Of a stretch of 64,000 nucleotides of DNA, positions 47,401 to 58,259 are shown in pieces. The stretch spans positions 14,133,899 to 14,197,898 of the forward strand of contig OZ176053.1 in assembly GCA_964247055.1 (NCBI GenBank), in the 5' to 3' direction. Numbering within the stretch: the first letter of the stretch is position 1; each line of letters opens with the position of its first letter. The position numbers were made by a program, and so were the translations under genes. The stretch comes from Paragordius varius (Eukaryota > Nematomorpha). The notes under the pieces are model-generated. The model did not search any database. It was not told where the DNA came from and saw only the letters and a list, made by a program, of their open reading frames with translations.

Positions 47401-50400
47401 ATAGGGCTACCCAAAAAAATTTATGGTGACATCACCTGATCAAATTTGGATTTTAGGTAGCCATTTTTATTTTTAAAATTGTATAAAATAAATTTTTTAA
47501 ATATTTAAAAAATTCATAAAAGTTACATTTATAGTCCGATCCCCAAAATATTTGTGGTGATGATGGAACTACCATAGGGCTACCCAAAAAAAATTATGGT
47601 GACATCACCTGATCAAATTTGGATTTTAGGTAGCCATTTTTATTTTTAAAATCGTATAAAATAAATTTTTTAAATATTTAAAAAATTCAAAAAAATTACA
47701 TTTATACTCCGATCTCGACAATATTTGGGGTGATGATGGAATTACCATAGGGCTACCCAAAAAAAATTATGGTGACATCACCTGATCAAATTTGAATTTT
47801 AGGTAGCCATTTTTATTTTTAAAATCGTATAAAATAAATTTTTTAAATATTTAAAAAATTCATAAAAATTACATTTATAGTCCGATCCCCAAAATATTTG
47901 GGGTGATGATGGAACTACCATAGGGCTACCCAAAAAAAATTATAGTGACATCACCTGATCAAATTTGGATTTTAGGTAGCCATTTTTATTTTTAAAATCG
48001 TATAAAATAAATTTTTTAAATATTTAAAAAATTCATAAAAATTTTATACTCCGATCTCGAAAATATTTGGGGTGATGATGGAACTACCATAGGGCTACCC
48101 AAAAAAAATTATAGTGACATCACCTGATCAAATTTGGATTTTAGGTAGCCATTTTTATTTTTAAAATCGTATAAAATAAATTTTTTAAATATTTAAAAAA
48201 TTCATAAAAATTACATTTATAGTCCGATCCCCAAAATATTTGGGGTGATGATGGAACTACCATAGGGCTACCCAAAAAAAATTATGGTGACATCACCTGA
48301 TCAAATTTGGATTTTAGGTAGCCATTTTTATTTTTAAAATCGTATAAAATAAATTTTTTAAATATTTAAAAAATTCATAAAAATTTTATACTCCGATCTC
48401 GAAAATATTTGGGGTGATGATGGAACTACCATAGGGCTACCCAAAAAAAATTATAGTGACATCACCTGATCAAATTTGGATTTTAGGTAGCCATTTTTAT
48501 TTTTAAAATCGTATAAAATAAATTTTTTAAATATTTAAAAAATTCATAAAAATTACATTTATAGTCCGATCCCCAAAATATTTGGGGTGATGATGGAACT
48601 ACCATAGGGCTACCCAAAAAAAATTATAGTTACATCACCTGATCAAATTTGGATTTTAGGTAGCCATTTTTATTTTTAAAATCGTATAAAATAAATTTTT
48701 TAAATATTTAAAAAATTCATAAAAATTACATTTATACTCCGATCTCGAAAATATTTGGGGTGATGATGGAACTACCATAGGGCTACGCAAAAAAAATTAT
48801 GGTGACATCACCTGATCAAATTTGGATTTTAGGTAGCCATTTTTATTTTTAAAATCGTATAAAATAAATTTTTTAAATATTTAAAAAATTCATAAAAATT
48901 ACATTTATACTCCGATCTCGAAAATATTTGGGGTGATGATGGAACTACCATAGGGCTACCCAAAACAATTTATGGTGACATCACCTGATCAAATTTGGAT
49001 TTTAGGTAGCCATTTTTATTTTTAAAATTGTATAAAATAAATTTTTTAAATATTTAAAAAATTCATAAAAGTTACATTTATAGTCCGATCCCCAAAATAT
49101 TTGTGGTGATGATGGAACTACCATAGGGCTACCCAAAAAAAATTATGGTGACATCACCTGATCAAATTTGGATTTTAGGTAGCCATTTTTATTTTTAAAA
49201 TCGTATAAAATAAATTTTTTAAATATTTAAAAAATTCAAAAAAATTACATTTATACTCCGATCTCGACAATATTTGGGGTGATGATGGAATTACCATAGG
49301 GCTACCCAAAAAAAATTATGGTGACATCACCTGATCAAATTTGAATTTTAGGTAGCCATTTTTATTTTTAAAATCGTATAAAATAAATTTTTTAAATATT
49401 TAAAAAATTCATAAAAATTACATTTATTGTCCGATCCCCAAAATATTTGGGGTGATGATGGAACTACCATAGGGCTACCCAAAAAAAATTATAGGGACAT
49501 CACCTGATCAAATTTGGATTTTAGGTAGCCATTTTTATTTTTAAAATCGTATAAAATAAATTTTTTAAATATTTAAAAAATTCATAAAAATTACATTTAT
49601 ACTCCGATCTCGAAAATATTTGGGGTGATGATGGAACTACCATAGGGCTACCCAAAAAAAATTATAGTGACATCACCTGATCAAATTTGGATTTTAGGTA
49701 GCCATTTTTATTTTTAAAATCGTATAAAATAAATTTTTTTAATATTTAAAAAATTCATAAAAATTACATTTATAGTCCGATCCCCAAAATATTTGGGGTG
49801 ATGATGGAACTACCATAGGGCTACGCAAAAAAAATTATGGCGACATCACCTGATCAAATTTGGATTTTAGGTAGCCATTTTTATTTTTAAAATCGTATAA
49901 AATAAATTTTTTAAATATTTAAAAAATTCAAAAAAATTACATTTATACTCCGATCGCGACAATATTTGGGGTGATGATGGAACTACCATAGGGCTACCCA
50001 AAAAAAATTATGGTGACATCACCTGATCAAATTTGGATTTTAGGTAGCCATTTTTATTTTAAAATCGTATAAAATAAATTTTTTAAATATTTAAAAAATT
50101 CATAAAAATATACATTTATAGTCCGATCCCCAAAATATTTGGGGTGATGATAGAACTACCATAGGGCTACCCAAAAAAAATTATGGTGACATCACCTGAT
50201 CAAATTTGGATTTTAGGTAGCCATTTTTATTTTTAAAATCGTATAAAATAAATTTTTTAAATATTTAAAAAATTCATAAAAATTTTATACTCCGATCTCG
50301 AAAATATTTGGGGTGATGATGGAACTACCATAGGGCTACCCAAAAAAAATTATAGTGACATCACCTGATCAAATTTGGATTTTAGGTAGCCATTTTTATT

Positions 50401-52621
50401 TTTAAAATCGTATAAAATAAATTTTTTAAATATTTAAAAAATTCATAAAAATTACATTTATAGTCCGATCCCCAAAATATTTGGGGTGATGATGGAACTA
50501 CCATAGGGCTACCCAAAAAAAATTATAGTGACATCACCTGATCAAATTTGGATTTTAGGTAGCCATTTTTATTTTTAAAATCGTATAAAATAAATTTTTT
50601 AAATATTTAAAAAATTCATAAAAATTACATTTATACTCCGATCTCGAAAATATTTGGGGTGATGATGGAACTACCATAGGGCTACGCAAAAAAAATTATG
50701 GTGACATCACCTGATCAAATTTGGATTTTAGGTAGCCATTTTTATTTTTAAAATCGTATAAAATAAATTTTTTAAATATTTAAAAAATTCATAAAAATTA
50801 CATTTATACTCCGATCTCGAAAATATTTGGGGTGATGATGGAACTACCATAGGGCTACCCAAAAAAATTTATGGTGACATCACCTGATCAAATTTGGATT
50901 TTAGGTAGCCATTTTTATTTTTAAAATTGTATAAAATAAATTTTTTAAATATTTAAAAAATTCATAAAAGTTACATTTATAGTCCGATCCCCAAAATATT
51001 TGTGGTGATGATGGAACTACCATAGGGCTACCCAAAAAAAATTATGGTGACATCACCTGATCAAATTTGGATTTTAGGTAACCATTTTTATTTTTAAAAT
51101 CGTATAAAATAAATTTTTTAAATATTTAAAAAATTCAAAAAAATTACATTTATACTCCGATCTCGACAATATTTGGGGTGATGATGGAATTACCATAGGG
51201 CTACCCAAAAAAAATTATGGTGACATCACCTGATCAAATTTGAATTTTAGGTAGCCATTTTTATTTTTAAAATCGTATAAAATAAATTTTTTAAATATTT
51301 AAAAAATTCATAAAAATTACATTTATAGTCCGATCCCCAAAATATTTGGGGTGATGATGGAACTACCATAGGGCTACCCAAAAAAAATTATAGGGACATC
51401 ACCTGATCAAATTTGGATTTTAGGTAGCCATTTTTATTTTTAAAATCGTATAAAATAAATTTTTTAAATATTTAAAAAATTCATAAAAATTACATTTATA
51501 CTCCGATCTCGAAAATATTTGGGGTGATGATGGAACTACCATAGGGCTACCCAAAAAAAATTATAGTGACATCACCTGATCAAATTTGGATTTTAGGTAG
51601 CCATTTTTATTTTTAAAATCGTATAAAATAAATTTTTTAAATATTTAAAAAATTCATAAAAATTACATTTATAGTCCGATCCCCAAAATATTTGGGGTGA
51701 TGATGGAACTACCATAGGGCTACCCAAAAAAAATTATGGTGACATCACCTGATCAAATTTGGATTTTAGGTAGCCATTTTTATTTTTAAAATCGTATAAA
51801 ATAAATTTTTTAAATATTTAAAAAATTCAAAAAAATTACATTTATACTCCGATCTCGACAATATTTGGGGTGATGATGGAATTACCATAGGGCTACCCAA
51901 AAAAAATTATGGTGACATCACCTGATCAAATTTGAATTTTAGGTAGCCATTTTTATTTTTAAAATCGTATAAAATAAATTTTTTAAATATTTAAAAAATT
52001 CATAAAAATTACATTTATAGTCCGATCCCCAAAATATTTGGGGTGATGATGGAACTACCATAGGGCTACCCAAAAAAAATTATGGCGACATCACCTGATC
52101 AAATTTGGATTTTAGGTAGCCATTTTTATTATTAAAATCGTATAAAATAAATTTTTTAAATATTTAAAAAATTCAAAAAAATTACATTTATACTCCGATC
52201 GCGACAATATTTGGGGTGATGATGGAACTACCATAGGGCTACCCAAAAAAAATTATGGTGACATCACCTGATCAAATTTGGATTTTAGGTAGCCATTTTT
52301 ATTTTAAAATCGTATAAAATAAATTTTTTAAATATTTAAAAAATTCATAAAAATTACATTTATAGTCCGATCCCCAAAATATTTGGGGTGATGATAGAAC
52401 TACCATAGGGCTACGCAAAAAAAATTATGGCGACATCACCTGATCAAATTTGGATTTTAGGTAGCCATTTTTATTTTTAAAATCGTATAAAATAAATTTT
52501 TTAAATATTTAAAAAATTCAAAAAAATTACATTTATACTCCGATCTCGACAATATTTGGGGTGATGATGGAACTACCATAGGGCTACCCAAAAAAAATTA
52601 TGGTGACATCACCTGATCAAA

Positions 52622-52912
52622 TTTGGATTTTAGGTAGCCATTTTTTATAAAATCTAAATTTTTTAAATATTTAAAAAATTCAAAAAAATTACATTTATAC
52701 TCCGATCTCGAAAATATTTGGGGTGATGATGGAACTACCATAGGGCTACCAAAAAAAATTATGGTGACATCACCTGATCAAATTTGGATTTTAGGTAGCC
52801 ATTTTTATTTTTAAAATCGTAATTTTGTCAATATTTATAAAATTCATAAAAATAACATTTATATTCCGATCTCAAAAATAATTGGGGTGATGATGGAACT
52901 ACTAAAGGGCTA
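52622..52912 (+). repeat. Diverged terminal satellite monomers at the array edge
   Basis: The last two monomers are visibly more damaged than the rest. TTTTTTATAAAATCTAAATT replaces the usual segment near 52640, and after 52815 the unit reads AATTTTGTCAATATTTATAAAATTC, then ATATTCCGATCTCAAAAATAATTGGGG and ACTAAAGGGCTA before switching to the minisatellite. Edge monomers that escape homogenisation are expected to decay, so this marks a real array boundary rather than an assembly join. Confidence 0.8.
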
Positions 52913-53953
52913 TTTTCTGCATTCCCCCTATCCGTCGTCTATCATTTTTCGGCATTCCTCCTATCCGTCGTCGGTCATTTTTTAGCAATCATCCTATCCG
53001 TCGTCAGTCTGCTTCTGTCCCTCACTTTCTAGCCGTCGTCAGTTGGTTTTCTGCATTCCCCCTATCCGTCGTCAGTCATTTTTCAACAATCATTCTATCC
53101 GTCGTCAGTCATTTTTCGGCATTCCTCCTATCTGTCGTCAGTCATTTTTCAGCAATTATTCTATCCGTCGTCAGTCTGTTTCTGTTCCTCACTTTCTAGC
53201 CGTCGTCAGTTGGTTTTCTGCATTTCCCCTATCCGTCGTCAGTCATTTTTCAACAATTATCCTATCCGTCGTCAGTCATTTTTTAGCAATCATCCTATCC
53301 GTCGTCAGTCTGTTTCTGTCCCTCACTTTCTAGCCGTCGTCAGTTGGTTTTCTGCATTTCCCCTATCCGTCGTCAGTTGGTTTTCTGCATTTCCCCTATC
53401 CGTCGTCAGTCATTTTTCAACAATCATCCTATCCGTCGTCAGTCATTTTTCGGAATTCCTCCTATCCGTCGTCAGTCATTTTTTAGCAATCATCCTATCC
53501 GTCGTCAGTCTGTTTCTGCCCCTCACTTTCTAGCCGTCGTCAGTTGGTTTTCTGCATTTCCCCTATCCGTCGTCAGTCATTTTTCAACAATCATCCTATC
53601 CGTCGTCAGTCATTTTTTAGCAATCATCCTATTCGTCGTCAGTCTGTTTCTGCCCCTCACTTTCTAGCCGTCGTCAGTTGGTTTTCTGCATTTCCCCTAT
53701 CCGTCGTCAGTCATTTTTCGGCATTCCTCCTATCCGTCGTCAGTCATTTTTTAGCAATCATTCTATCCGTCGTCAGTCTGTTTTTGTCCGTCACTTTCTA
53801 GCCGTCGTCAGTTGGTTTTTTGCATTCCCCCTATCCGTCGTCAGTCATTTTTCAACAATCATTCTATCCGTCGTCAGTAATTTTTCGGTATTTCCCTATC
53901 CGTCGTCAGTCATTTTTGAACAATCATCCTATGTGTCGTCAGTCTCTTCCTAG
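52913..53953 (+). repeat. Left minisatellite, about 31 units of about 33 bp, core CTATCCGTCGTCAGT
   Basis: A constant core of 14-15 bp is followed by one of five linker types. A is TGGTTTTCTGCATTTCCC; B is CATTTTTCAACAATCATC; C is CATTTTTCGGCATTCCTC; D is CATTTTTTAGCAATCATC; E is CTGTTTCTG followed by CCCTCACTTTCTAGC. They occur in the order A-B-C-D-E with skips: (A)CDE, ABCDE, ABDE, AABCDE, ABDE, ACDE, ABC-like, B-like. Starts of A units fall near 53043, 53210, 53344, 53378, 53544, 53678 and 53811, giving cassettes of about 134 or 167 bp. Long open frames across it come from stop-poor repeats and change repetitive peptide as the frame moves; I do not regard them as genes. The right-hand units match the inverted array at 60281-60647. 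Confidence 0.93.
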
Positions 53954-54317
53954 TCGCCAATTCGTTTGCATTACTCCTCTCGAGAGATATGAAGAAATAT
54001 TTTAAGAAATTGTTAGAAGATATTAAAAAGCATATTTAAACATTTCCACGGGAATTCACTTTTAATCACACTATTTTGTAGGGCATTAATATTTTCCAGA
54101 CAAATCACAAAATTAACAATTACACACCCAAATCAATATAAACACTAATTTCCAAATATACAAATGTTTAAGCTTTTTTATAAATGTTTTAGATACAAGT
54201 TTTCAATTATTATTTAATGGTATCTAAAAACTGAAAATATGTTTTTTTCTGTGTTTTATTGTAATAATTAATATGATAACCTAGTATGAATCTTAGCACT
54301 CCTTAATAATTATGATT
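53954..54317 (+). repeat. Left inverted-repeat arm, outer flank segment
   Basis: Read on the minus strand this segment matches 59915-60280 and, in part, 59630-59912. Shared landmarks include GAAGATATTAAAAA, CATTTCCAC followed by GGAATTCACTTTTAATCACAC, CAAAATTAACAATTACACAC, TTTCAATTATTATTTAATGG and TAGCACTCCTTAATAATTATG. By eye identity is roughly 90% outside gaps. The left copy has about 45 extra bases near 53970-54010 and about 21 extra near 54085-54105. The homology runs unbroken out of the minisatellite in both arms. No open frame is present. Confidence 0.85.
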
Positions 54318-55165
54318 ATTTAAAATATCTATAAAATAATGATGTAGGAATCGTCGTAAAATAACGCAAATAATAAAAATATAATTTTTTAATTCTCAAA
54401 TTTTTGCCATAGCATCATCAGGAGATTAGTTAAGAAAAATATATATAATATAAGAAAATAATAATTAAAAAAATGAACAAAATCATGGTTGATGTTATTA
54501 TATAGGAAAATAATCACAAACCGTTAGTGAACAAAAGAAAGAAAGATCACTTAGAAAACCGTTGTGATGTAAAAAATCAAATGTGTATTTTTTTCACAAA
54601 AATTAATTGTAAATAAATGTATAAGCGTAAAATTATTAAAATTTAAGTAATATCTACACTATAAAATGGTTTGTCATTAAAAATTCGATAATTTTTTATA
54701 AATGATTTAGTTTCAGAATTTATAGCTTTCCACGGCGATTAAGCAAACCATCTTCTGCGCTCTGTATAAAGAGGGCTTTTTTTGTTATACTTGCGCTGTG
54801 TTTTCTTTCAACGAAAACGTCAATTCTGTTTGAGCATTCATGGTTGTTATCCACGCAATGCAGAAACATGGCCGAACTTTTGCTTTTTTAATGTTCCTTA
54901 TATCTTACCTTTAAGTTTGGCTTTGACTGGCCTATGTAAATTGCCGGGCAGTTCTTGCATCTCAACTTGTATATCGTGTTTTCCATTTCCACTTCCTTAG
55001 ACTTTAAACGTTTGATGTTGGTTTATAAACTACTTTTATGTTACACAACCATCTGGATTTGCCGAAATAAGAGATAGATTTCTTTTTAAAATTTTGTTTA
55101 CTGTTGTTGTAATCCATTCTTTTTGATAGCCTTGTTGCTAAATACTGTACAATTTCATTTGTTTG
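54318..55165 (-). mobile_element. Decayed Penelope-like retroelement fragment with GIY-YIG endonuclease remnant
   Basis: On the minus strand the stretch ending at 54720 encodes a recognisable GIY-YIG endonuclease tail of the type carried by Penelope-like elements: TIYKLRCKNC, then IYIGQS (YIG at 54930-54938), then a KVRYKEH-like stretch, and further on H..NHECSNRID and LLNRRG. Just upstream (about 55020-55080) is a VVYKPTS-like connector, as found between reverse transcriptase and endonuclease in this family. The reverse transcriptase itself is absent, so this is a 5'-truncated 3' end followed by an AT-rich tail. It is broken in several places and cannot be active. It sits as an insertion in the left inverted-repeat arm: the right arm joins the two flanking segments directly. 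Boundaries are good to about 10 bp. Its base composition is less AT-rich than its surroundings. Confidence 0.8.
54391..54421 (-). other. Possible vestige of a hammerhead ribozyme core in the Penelope-like tail
   Basis: On the minus strand CTGATGA (54415-54421) is followed by TGCTATGGCA (54405-54414), which can form a 3-bp stem with a 4-nt loop, then AAAA where a hammerhead has GAAA, then a small ATT/AAT stem with loop TGAG. Penelope-like elements are known to carry hammerhead motifs. Against this, I see no pairing for stem I and the G of GAAA is missing. It may be a decayed ribozyme or chance. Confidence 0.25.
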
Positions 55166-55420
55166 ATATATCTGCATTTAATAATGTTTGTTTAGTTATT
55201 TTAACTTACGCTTTGTTTGTGTGTTTTCATTGTTTGCAATATTGATATTTTTTATTTGGGCCATCAATGTTTTACTATGTTTTTTAGTACATTTCAAACT
55301 AATCATCCTTTTTTTGTTATCGTTTAAAACGGTACTTTTGCAGCCGATAACATGTTAAAATAAAAACAATTATATTTTTTTATAATCATGTTTGCATAGT
55401 TTGGTATTTTAAAACATATC
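55166..55420 (+). repeat. Left inverted-repeat arm, inner segment
   Basis: This segment is the reverse complement of about 59385-59625. Landmarks are AATAATGTTTGTTTAGTTAT, TTTTAACTTACGCTTTGTTT, CCATCAATGTTTTACTATG, ATCGTTTAAAACGGTACTTT, GCAGCCGATAACATGTT and ATCATGTTTGCATAGTTTGG. In the right arm it lies directly beside the outer flank; here the Penelope-like fragment separates the two. Similarity fades around 55420. No open frame was found. Confidence 0.85.
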
Positions 55421-57180
55421 AAAAAAAAATATATGATGGCATCCCAACTTTTTATTACCTTTTTGGTGTTATATTCTGCCCACCTTTTCTTCCTTAAAAA
55501 ACTCTTATATGATGGTGATATGTCAGAAACTTTGAATGAAGTTTTGCCTCAAATATTAAAAATTGTTTGATGTTAATTTTAAGTTGTTTAGATAGGGTTT
55601 TTTAGGCTTATTCAAACCAATCAAGGCAAATAGAAACTAAATTATAGGCCAATTAAGATTGTAAATATATGTTAAAATTATTAATTTTAAAGCTGAGTTA
55701 TCATTTTTTACAAAATAAAGATCAATCAAAAGGATTATAAAAAACAAAGTGATATTGAGAGATCTATTTAAAATCAAAAAAATGTCAGTGGATTAACGAG
55801 TTTAGTAAAGTAAAAATCTAAACAACAAATATTCATTAATTAAAATAAATGCAAAGAGTGTCAATAACTTTTAAATTTAAATTAGCGTAAAAAGATATTT
55901 TTCAAAATTCTAACATTTATTAAATTTATGCTATAAACATATTCTAATATTGTTTTTTAAGCTACTTTTTTAACTTAAGTTGTTAACTTCAAAAATGTTT
56001 GCAAAAAATATTATTATTTATAAAAAGCATAAAATGATATGTTTAATCATTTATAAATTCGTATTAATAACATAACTTTTATAGTTTTTAAAATAAAAAA
56101 AAATTCCAAACATGGTTAAAATTTATATAACCTTGATTTTCTATATTTACAAAAAAATAATTTTTATATTTTATATTTTTTAATATAAATGTCAATTAAT
56201 TAATGCATAGAAATATTTAAATTAAAAAAATATCATAATTTATTTATTTGTAAATTGAAATATATAATATTATTGTTAACAATATTTTTTAATATTTTAT
56301 TTATTTTGAGCACAATCTGTAAAAATATATATACGTCAAATTTTTTTTATTAAACATTGTTTTTAACAATATAGTTCTCCTTTTTGTTAATTTAAACTGT
56401 TAATAATTATTTGTTTTGCGTTTTGCCTGTTTTATCTAGATATTTCATTAAAAAAAATAATCATTTATTATTTTTAAATAAAAAATGTTTGTTAGAAACA
56501 AATACTATAATTTTTTAATAATTACTCTCAAAAAGTAATTAAATATCAAAATGATTATATTGATGTATATCATTATCTGATAAAATATTTATAGCAATAG
56601 AAGAGCTTATTCAATTGATGATCTACATATTTTCGATTTATTTAACAGGCTTTATACGTTTTATCCTACTTTTTTTTCCATTTTGTGAGTTATCAAAATC
56701 ATTAAATTAACGTAACTAATAATATAATTTAATTATTTCAGTAAACCTAATAGAAAATGCTATTTAATTAATACACATAATTATTTATTAATTTTAGGTC
56801 ACACTTTACAACTAAATAGAATTATTATAGAAATAAATAAATATGGTTTGTACTCCATACCAACTATAATAAAAATATTTTAACCGAAAACACATGGTGC
56901 GTTCGCTAAGAACTAATTTATATAAAAAATTTTAGTGAACTATGTTTTAATAAAGTTAAATTCATGTACATTATTTATAAAGTGACAACATATTACAATA
57001 GCATATGTTAGTCAAGAAAAAATAAAAAAATATCTTTTTTAAAATTAGATAAGAATATTATTTTTTTAAAAAAACATGTTTCTGATCTTTATAAACCAAA
57101 AATGTTTTATGCTATACAAAAAAATGTTGTTTTATTTAGGTAAATATTTTAGCAATTAAAATATAAAAACATATCTTATA

Positions 57181-57274
57181 AATGGCACTATCATAGATGT
57201 TTTACCATAAAGAAAGTATTATGAAACAATGGCACTATCAAAGATGTTTTACCATAAAGAAAGTATTATGAAAC
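57181..57274 (+). repeat. 47-bp tandem duplication, two copies
   Basis: The 47-bp unit starting AATGGCACTATCATAGATG at 57181 is repeated immediately at 57228 with one difference (CATAGA against CAAAGA). Each copy ends in AAGTATTATGAAAC. It looks like a fairly recent local duplication, with no coding consequence. Confidence 0.9.
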
Positions 57275-57579
57275 AAAATAATTTTTTATAATTAAACTAC
57301 AGTTTAATACAAATTCTAATTTAGTTTTAGATGCGATTATAATTTAAAATAATAAATTTACTAAAAGAATTATTTTAATAATAATTAATTTTTGTATTCG
57401 TTAAACCTAGATAAAAGAATAGTTTTATGTTAACGCTTAGTCTTGTTTTAGGTCGATTAGATATTATTTTATCACAATTTATAATCAATATAATTGATAT
57501 AATTTTTATTAACAACATCTTGCACATAAAATTATTATTATTTTTATTTATTTAATTAGAAAAAATGATCAATACCAGA

Positions 57580-58035
57580 TTTATTCATTATAATAAACAA
57601 TATACAAAATTTTTTATAATACTTTAATTGTAACACGTAATTACTGTGTTCTAATTCAAATATATAATAGGATATAAAAGACTTGCATTAAAAACATAAT
57701 AATAAATTCCAAATTCTCAATAATTTGATTATATATAATTCACGCTGTAGTTGAATGCGAAATATTTATCGGTTTTATGTAACAACTTATTAATAAAATT
57801 GATATAAAAATATTTATTTTTTTCAATATTAAAAAAAACTACCATATTTATTTATTATAATAATTATAGTAATATGCAAAATTTAGTTTAATACTTTTAT
57901 TGTAACACGTAATTTTACTCCAATATAAATAAATAATTTTATATAACATAGTCTTTTATTAAAAACATATTATAAAATGTAAAATTTAAATTTAAAATAT
58001 TTAAATTACATGCTGTAGTTGAATGCAAAATATTA
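57580..58035 (+). repeat. Diverged direct repeat of about 270 bp, two copies
   Basis: Shared landmarks occur in the same order about 268-272 bp apart: TTTATT.ATTATAATAA, then TTGTAACACGTAATT at about 57628 and 57900, then ATTAAAAACATA, then GCTGTAGTTGAATGC at 57744 and 58012. The copies are well diverged between landmarks, so the duplication is old. No function is visible. Confidence 0.65.
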
Positions 58036-58259
58036 ATTAAGAAAGTTTATTAAATGATATTTAAAAAAACTGACTTTAATGGCTTGAAATTATCATTATT
58101 TATGCAATTCAACAAATATTATATTTCAAACATATATCTATAAAATCAAACTTTTTTATTATTCTTTTCTGTTCATTTGCCTTTTGGAAAGACTTATTAA
58201 TAAATTTTGTTAAAAAACATTTTGTTCAAATTACATATTTGTAACTGATAAAGATTAAT

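Larger units (their letters stand above)
1..52912 (+). repeat. AT-rich 172-173 bp satellite array, about 306 head-to-tail monomers
   Basis: The same unit recurs without interruption from the first base; successive unit starts at 1, 174, 347 and 519 give the 172-173 bp period. Monomers differ by scattered substitutions and 1-5 bp indels, for example CTCGAAAAT, CTCGACAAT or CCCCAAAAT before ATTTGGGG; GGAACTACC, GGAATTACC or GGAACAACC; CTACCC or CTACGC; ATGGTGAC, ATAGTGAC or ATGGCGAC. There is no open frame of note on either strand. The period is close to one nucleosome plus linker, as in many centromeric and heterochromatic satellites; a centromeric or heterochromatin role is inference. The array continues beyond the left edge of the window. 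I do not recognise the satellite family and see no CENP-B-box-like motif. Confidence 0.98.
55421..58250. other. Very AT-rich, gene-free core between the inverted arms
   Basis: Nearly 3 kb of strongly AT-rich DNA with frequent stops in all frames. I find no open frame worth calling, no tRNA-like cloverleaf, no rRNA and no recognisable transposase or reverse transcriptase motif. A slightly less AT-rich patch at about 55440-55640 shows no coding signal. Inside are a 47-bp tandem duplication and a diverged direct repeat of about 270 bp, annotated separately. If the flanking inverted arms belong to one mobile element, this is where its genes would be expected, and none is visible. Confidence 0.6.

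Noticed and set aside
1-52912. CRISPR array
   Set aside because: Repeats are continuous 172-173 bp monomers without unique spacers, and the molecule is a eukaryotic chromosome end.
53043-54005. Series of overlapping 61-107-codon open frames on the plus strand with repeated IRRQSFF and LSVVSHF peptides
   Set aside because: They are translations of the 33-34-bp minisatellite in shifting frames. The peptide changes character within each frame, starts are internal to repeat units, and no regulatory or splice context is seen.
54782-55000. 72-codon open frame on the plus strand
   Set aside because: It is the antisense shadow of the Penelope-like GIY-YIG remnant, which has recognisable motifs on the minus strand; the plus-strand peptide resembles nothing I know.
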